Source: Cytophagales bacterium WSM2-2
GTDB taxonomy: Bacteria; Bacteroidota; Bacteroidia; Cytophagales; Cyclobacteriaceae
NCBI GenBank assembly: GCA_015472025.1
Contig: BNHL01000001.1
Coordinates: forward strand, 4,018,001-4,082,000
Reading direction: 5' to 3'
DNA length: 64,000 bases
The position numbers and the translations under genes are program-made. The notes under the pieces are model-generated. The model was not told the DNA's origin. It did no database searches and was given only the letters and a program-made list of their open reading frames with translations. Shown here piece after piece: positions 60,824-64,000 of this stretch (position 1 is its first letter; every line of letters begins with the position of its first letter).

Positions 60824-61798
60824 TTACATATCCAAAATGTACGCAAACATTAAAGGCGCCACGATCGTTGCATCACTCTCTACAATAAACTTGGGAGTAT
60901 CAATACTCAATTTACCCCAGGTGATCTTTTCATTAGGAACCGCACCGGAGTATGATCCATAGCTTGTGGTGCTGTCACTGATCTGGCAGAAATAGCTCCA
61001 GAATGGAACGTTGTCTCTTTCCAAATCCTGGTGCAACATCGGTACAACACAAATCGGGAAGTCTCCGGCAATACCACCACCTATCTGGAAGAAGCCGATG
61101 CCATGTTCACCTGCATTGTTCGTGTACCAATCGGCAAGCCATACCATGTATTCGATACCGCTTTTCATCGTGCTCGCTTTCAATTCGCCAGTCAAGCAGT
61201 ACGAAGCGAAAATATTTCCCATAGTGCTGTCTTCCCAACCAGGCACAACCATCGGCATGTTTTTCTCGGCTGCTGCAATCATCCATGAGTTCTTCGGATC
61301 GATCTCGTAGTATTGTTTCAGGTCACCGCTGTTGATCATGCGGAACATGAACTCATGCGGGAATAAGCGCTCGCCTTTGTCTTCGGCATCTTTCCATACT
61401 TTAAACAAATGCTTTTGCAATCTGCGGAAAGCCTCTTCTTCGGGGATACACGTATCCGTAACGCGGTTCAAATGGTTTTGCAACAAATCCCATTCTTGCT
61501 CCGGTGTAAGGTCGCGGTAGTTGGGAATTCTTCTGTAGTGGGAGTGGGCCACCAGGTTCATAATATCTTCCTCCAGGTTGGCACCGGTACAAGAGATGAT
61601 CTGCACCTTATTCTGGCGAATCATTTCGGCAAAGCTGATCCCCAGTTCGCCTGTACTCATCGCTCCTGCAAGTGACACGAGCATTTTTTTGCCTTCGGCA
61701 ATGTGTTTCTTATATCCTTTGGCTGCATCCACCAGGGCGGCAGCATTGAAGTGCAAGTAGTTCTTTTCGATAAAGGCTGAAATCGGACGATTGCTCAT
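60824..61798 (-). CDS. Deoxyhypusine synthase-like protein
   Basis: 324 residues. It matches the DHS fold: KKMLVSLAGAMSTGELGISF (NAD site), QIISCTGANLEEDIMNLVAH, FFQIGGGIAGDFPICVVPML and YSGAVPNEKITWGKLSIDTP. The last keeps the WGK lysine that in eukaryotic DHS forms the enzyme-substrate imine. Bacteria lack eIF5A, and such bacterial relatives are thought to work on spermidine/putrescine (homospermidine-type or related reactions) or to have other targets. The NAD-binding and Lys residues are intact, so an active enzyme is likely. It is convergent to the NTF2-like gene, with its own divergent promoter towards 61.8 kb. Confidence 0.85.
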   Translation of the reverse strand: MSNRPISAFIEKNYLHFNAAALVDAAKGYKKHIAEGKKMLVSLAGAMSTGELGISFAEMIRQNKVQIISCTGANLEEDIMNLVAHSHYRRIPNYRDLTPEQEWDLLQNHLNRVTDTCIPEEEAFRRLQKHLFKVWKDAEDKGERLFPHEFMFRMINSGDLKQYYEIDPKNSWMIAAAEKNMPMVVPGWEDSTMGNIFASYCLTGELKASTMKSGIEYMVWLADWYTNNAGEHGIGFFQIGGGIAGDFPICVVPMLHQDLERDNVPFWSYFCQISDSTTSYGSYSGAVPNEKITWGKLSIDTPKFIVESDATIVAPLMFAYILDM

Positions 61799-61987
61799 AG
61801 TGGTTTAAGTCAATTTTGACGCGAAAATAAGGGAAATAGTTGTTAGTTCTTAGCTGAAAATTGGGGAGTGTACTGACTTTCATTGACCGGGAATTGTTTT
61901 GTTCCCACAATCATAGTTTTCTCACATTTTCTCGAATTCTTTTCATTATTTCGCGGTTCAATTTTCTGAATTCAATTTGATCGCAGG

Positions 61988-62881
61988 GTGATGGATGTGA
62001 AAAAGTATTATGCTTCGGGTGTGGTGGCCTTTCTGATTTGGGGATTTTTCCCATTAGTGTTACGTTCGGTTAATACGCACCCTGCCGGTGAAATTCTGTA
62101 CTTCCGGGTTTTGTTTTCGCTGCTCATCCTCACCGTGATCCTTTTCGGATTCATGCGAAAACAAATAAGAGAAAGTCTGTCTGTGTTAAAATCAATTACA
62201 CCACAGGCCAGGCGAACAGTTATCATTTTAACATTATTAGGCGGTGCGCTACTCACGATCAACTGGTTGGTGTTTATTCACGTAGTAAACCAGGTAAATA
62301 TCAAGACGGCTTCTTTTTCGTACCTGATTTGCCCCGTGGTGACGGCTGTGTTGGGCTACGTTCTGCTGAAAGAAAAGATGACGCTCATCCAATGGATCGC
62401 CATTCTGCTTTGCGCCATCAGTTGTGTACTGATGGGAATCAATAATATCTCAGAGTTGGGCTATAGTTTGCTCATAGCTTTCTCCTATGCGTTCTATTTA
62501 ATCTCACAACGAAAGAATCAAGGCTTCAATCGCATGATTGTGCTTGGTATTCAAGTATTGGTTGCATTCATTATCATGAATTTGTTTTTTGGTCAATTGG
62601 TTGGAAGTATTGTGGTCGATGTCCCGTTTTATACCATTACATTGTCCATCGCGCTCATGTTTACTATACTGCCCCTTTTTCTCAATTTATACGCTTTGAA
62701 TAAGATCAACGCGGCAACGATTGGCATCCTGATGTATCTCAATCCGCTGATCAATTTCTGTATCGCTTTTTTGTACTTCAATGAAATGGCTTCTTTGATC
62801 CAGGTTATAGGTTATGGGATCATTGCCATTGCATTGGTTCTTTTCAATTACCAGGTCTTGAAAAGAACTACAGCGCGTTAG
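61988..62881 (+). CDS. RarD-type EamA permease
   Basis: 297 residues with ten membrane helices in two repeats of five. The start KYYASGVVAFLIWGFFPLVL and the following AGEILYFRVLFSLLILTVIL are the usual RarD opening, and INWLVFIHVVNQVNIKTASF stands at the end of helix 3-4. The family exports small metabolites or amino acids; substrates of RarD members are mostly unknown. The ATG at 61991 (Met2) is equally possible. No close neighbour on the same strand except the large surface protein 72 bp downstream. Confidence 0.88.
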   Translation: MMDVKKYYASGVVAFLIWGFFPLVLRSVNTHPAGEILYFRVLFSLLILTVILFGFMRKQIRESLSVLKSITPQARRTVIILTLLGGALLTINWLVFIHVVNQVNIKTASFSYLICPVVTAVLGYVLLKEKMTLIQWIAILLCAISCVLMGINNISELGYSLLIAFSYAFYLISQRKNQGFNRMIVLGIQVLVAFIIMNLFFGQLVGSIVVDVPFYTITLSIALMFTILPLFLNLYALNKINAATIGILMYLNPLINFCIAFLYFNEMASLIQVIGYGIIAIALVLFNYQVLKRTTAR

Positions 62882-62952
62882 CATTATTTGAGAGTTCACT
62901 ATCTTGTGTTCTTGTTGGAACAGGAACAATAGTTCCGCTCATTAACAAGACT

Positions 62953-64000
62953 ATGAAGAAAATACTTATCCTTATTTGTCTGGGTTTGTGTCTAAAGGCG
63001 AATGCTTCACATATTGCAGGAGGGGAGTTTCGCAGGACGCACATAGTTGGTTTTCAATTCAGGTTTGACCTCACTCTTTATTTTGATCTGGTGAATGGCA
63101 ACCCGGGAGCCAGGGATCAAGTAGTCAATGCGAGAATTTACCGGAACTCGGACAATGGTGTCGTTATGGACGTACTAATGGCATTGGCCAGTGAGTCCCA
63201 GGTGAATTATATTCAAAGCGCATGCGGAAATTTTGTTAAGCTATCAGAGCTTGTATATAGCGCGACCGTTAATCTTCAACCTGATATCTTCAATGACCCA
63301 GCCGGATACTATATCGTGTGGGAACGGTGCTGCAGAAATTATCAGATCACAAATATTTATAGCGGTGATCCTAATTCCGGTGCACAGGCCGCTGGCCAAA
63401 CCTTCTTTCTGCAATTTCCCGCGGTATTTCTGGATAATAAATTGTTTGTTAATTCATCTCCTAAATTCAGCAAGCCTTTCGCAGATTACACATGCGTTGG
63501 CTATCCTTATTTTTCGGATTTCTCTGCTCAGGATGAAGATGGCGATTCCCTCGTTTATTCTGTGACAGATCCATTCTCCACCCATACGACTGATCCTTTG
63601 CCTGTGGGCGGACCTAAGCCTTATCCTCCAGTTACCTGGCGGCCACCATTCAGTTTGCAAAATGTAATGGGCATCAATTCTAATTTTAGTATCGACAGTC
63701 ATGGTATAATTACTGTTACACCAAGCCAGCAAGGACTTTTTTCTTTTGCTATTCGTTGCGAAGAGTTTAGGAATGGTAATAAAATTGGTGAGGTGAGAAG
63801 AGAATTTCAGATTTTGGCGGTAGACTGCCCGGTTCAAACTGCTCCGGTAGTTTCCGGACGAGTGAATGGAGGAATGTATAGCGATCTTCCGCTCTCTGTT
63901 CATTTTGACAGTTCCGTTGCAGATGGAGACCGATGTGTTCAGGTTAAAGTTAGCGATGTGGATGTTGCCAAATCCGCTCAGGATATTCGCATCAGCGCCA
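62953..64000 (+). CDS. Large surface protein, gliding-associated type, start only
   Basis: An open frame from the ATG at 62953 to the window end, 349 complete codons without a stop. It has a signal peptide (MKKILILICLGLCLKANA) and then SHIAGGEFRRTHIVGFQFRF, AGYYIVWERCCRNYQITNIY, ADYTCVGYPYFSDFSAQDED and GLFSFAIRCEEFRNGNKIGE. The opening 'SHI.GGE' and the 'YYIVWERCCRN' block are those of long Cytophagales proteins that end in a gliding-motility-associated (type B T9SS) tail. The tail itself is outside the window. Confidence 0.82.
   Translation, partial: MKKILILICLGLCLKANASHIAGGEFRRTHIVGFQFRFDLTLYFDLVNGNPGARDQVVNARIYRNSDNGVVMDVLMALASESQVNYIQSACGNFVKLSELVYSATVNLQPDIFNDPAGYYIVWERCCRNYQITNIYSGDPNSGAQAAGQTFFLQFPAVFLDNKLFVNSSPKFSKPFADYTCVGYPYFSDFSAQDEDGDSLVYSVTDPFSTHTTDPLPVGGPKPYPPVTWRPPFSLQNVMGINSNFSIDSHGIITVTPSQQGLFSFAIRCEEFRNGNKIGEVRREFQILAVDCPVQTAPVVSGRVNGGMYSDLPLSVHFDSSVADGDRCVQVKVSDVDVAKSAQDIRISA

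Overview
The window reads as Bacteroidota DNA, most likely order Cytophagales. The evidence is three large secreted proteins with type IX secretion (T9SS) sorting tails, a TonB-dependent receptor with a carboxypeptidase-like N-terminal domain, and many Lys-rich-start lipoproteins. Families typical of the phylum are also present (DUF4199, DUF3667, PepSY-like, a 'SHIxGGE' gliding-type surface protein), and two promoters match TAnnTTTG. I saw no rRNA, tRNA or CRISPR array.

Positions 1-34,400. A run of + strand genes (1321-8617) goes from a PepSY-like periplasmic protein and a beta-propeller to a complete tripartite efflux pump (TolC-type outer membrane protein, adaptor, heavy-metal-type RND pump). 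The adaptor's signal peptide contains an in-frame dispersed repeat. Housekeeping-type genes follow (hydrolase, aminoacyl-tRNA-protein transferase, DUF3592). Next is a TonB receptor / beta-helix lipoprotein / metallophosphatase cluster with a Pho-box-like 7-4-7 direct repeat in its divergent promoter, so phosphate or organophosphate scavenging is my best guess. Minus-strand genes 18.6-26.3 kb encode a caspase-like protease, a 1,912-residue BNR-repeat T9SS protein and a Kre9/KNH-type membrane-anchored protein. After another T9SS protein and a tandem array of hairpin repeats comes a JAMM (RadC-type) protein. It is convergent with a visibly AT-rich three-gene operon (two membrane proteins around a DUF4062 protein) that looks like a conflict or defence module.

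Positions 34,400-51,050. This is an accessory region of small, mostly unfamiliar genes on both strands, separated by about 15 full or partial copies of one roughly 125-bp repeat. Each full copy begins and ends in a palindrome of the GTTGGTC/GACCAAC type. Every copy lies in the same orientation whatever the direction of the neighbouring gene. Broken gene pieces abut the repeats: a beheaded gene, a truncated gene and a 141-bp duplicated gene fragment. This gives the region the look of a cassette array, although the repeats do not match canonical integron attC sites. One cassette carries a fulvocin C-like eight-cysteine lipoprotein with a DUF1573 protein and a membrane thioredoxin. Others carry a YceI protein, a YciI-like gene killed by an amber codon, and two paralogous small coiled-coil proteins. 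An FMO-type oxidoreductase operon and a PAS-LuxR regulator gene share a palindromic operator (TCACnGnnnnCAGTGA, three copies).

Positions 51,050-64,000. Ordinary chromosome resumes: a repeat-rich lipoprotein, a T9SS protein with Ig-like repeats, a small lipoprotein, an M16 zinc protease, a double NTF2-like protein, a deoxyhypusine synthase-like enzyme, a RarD/EamA permease and the start of a large surface protein that runs off the window.
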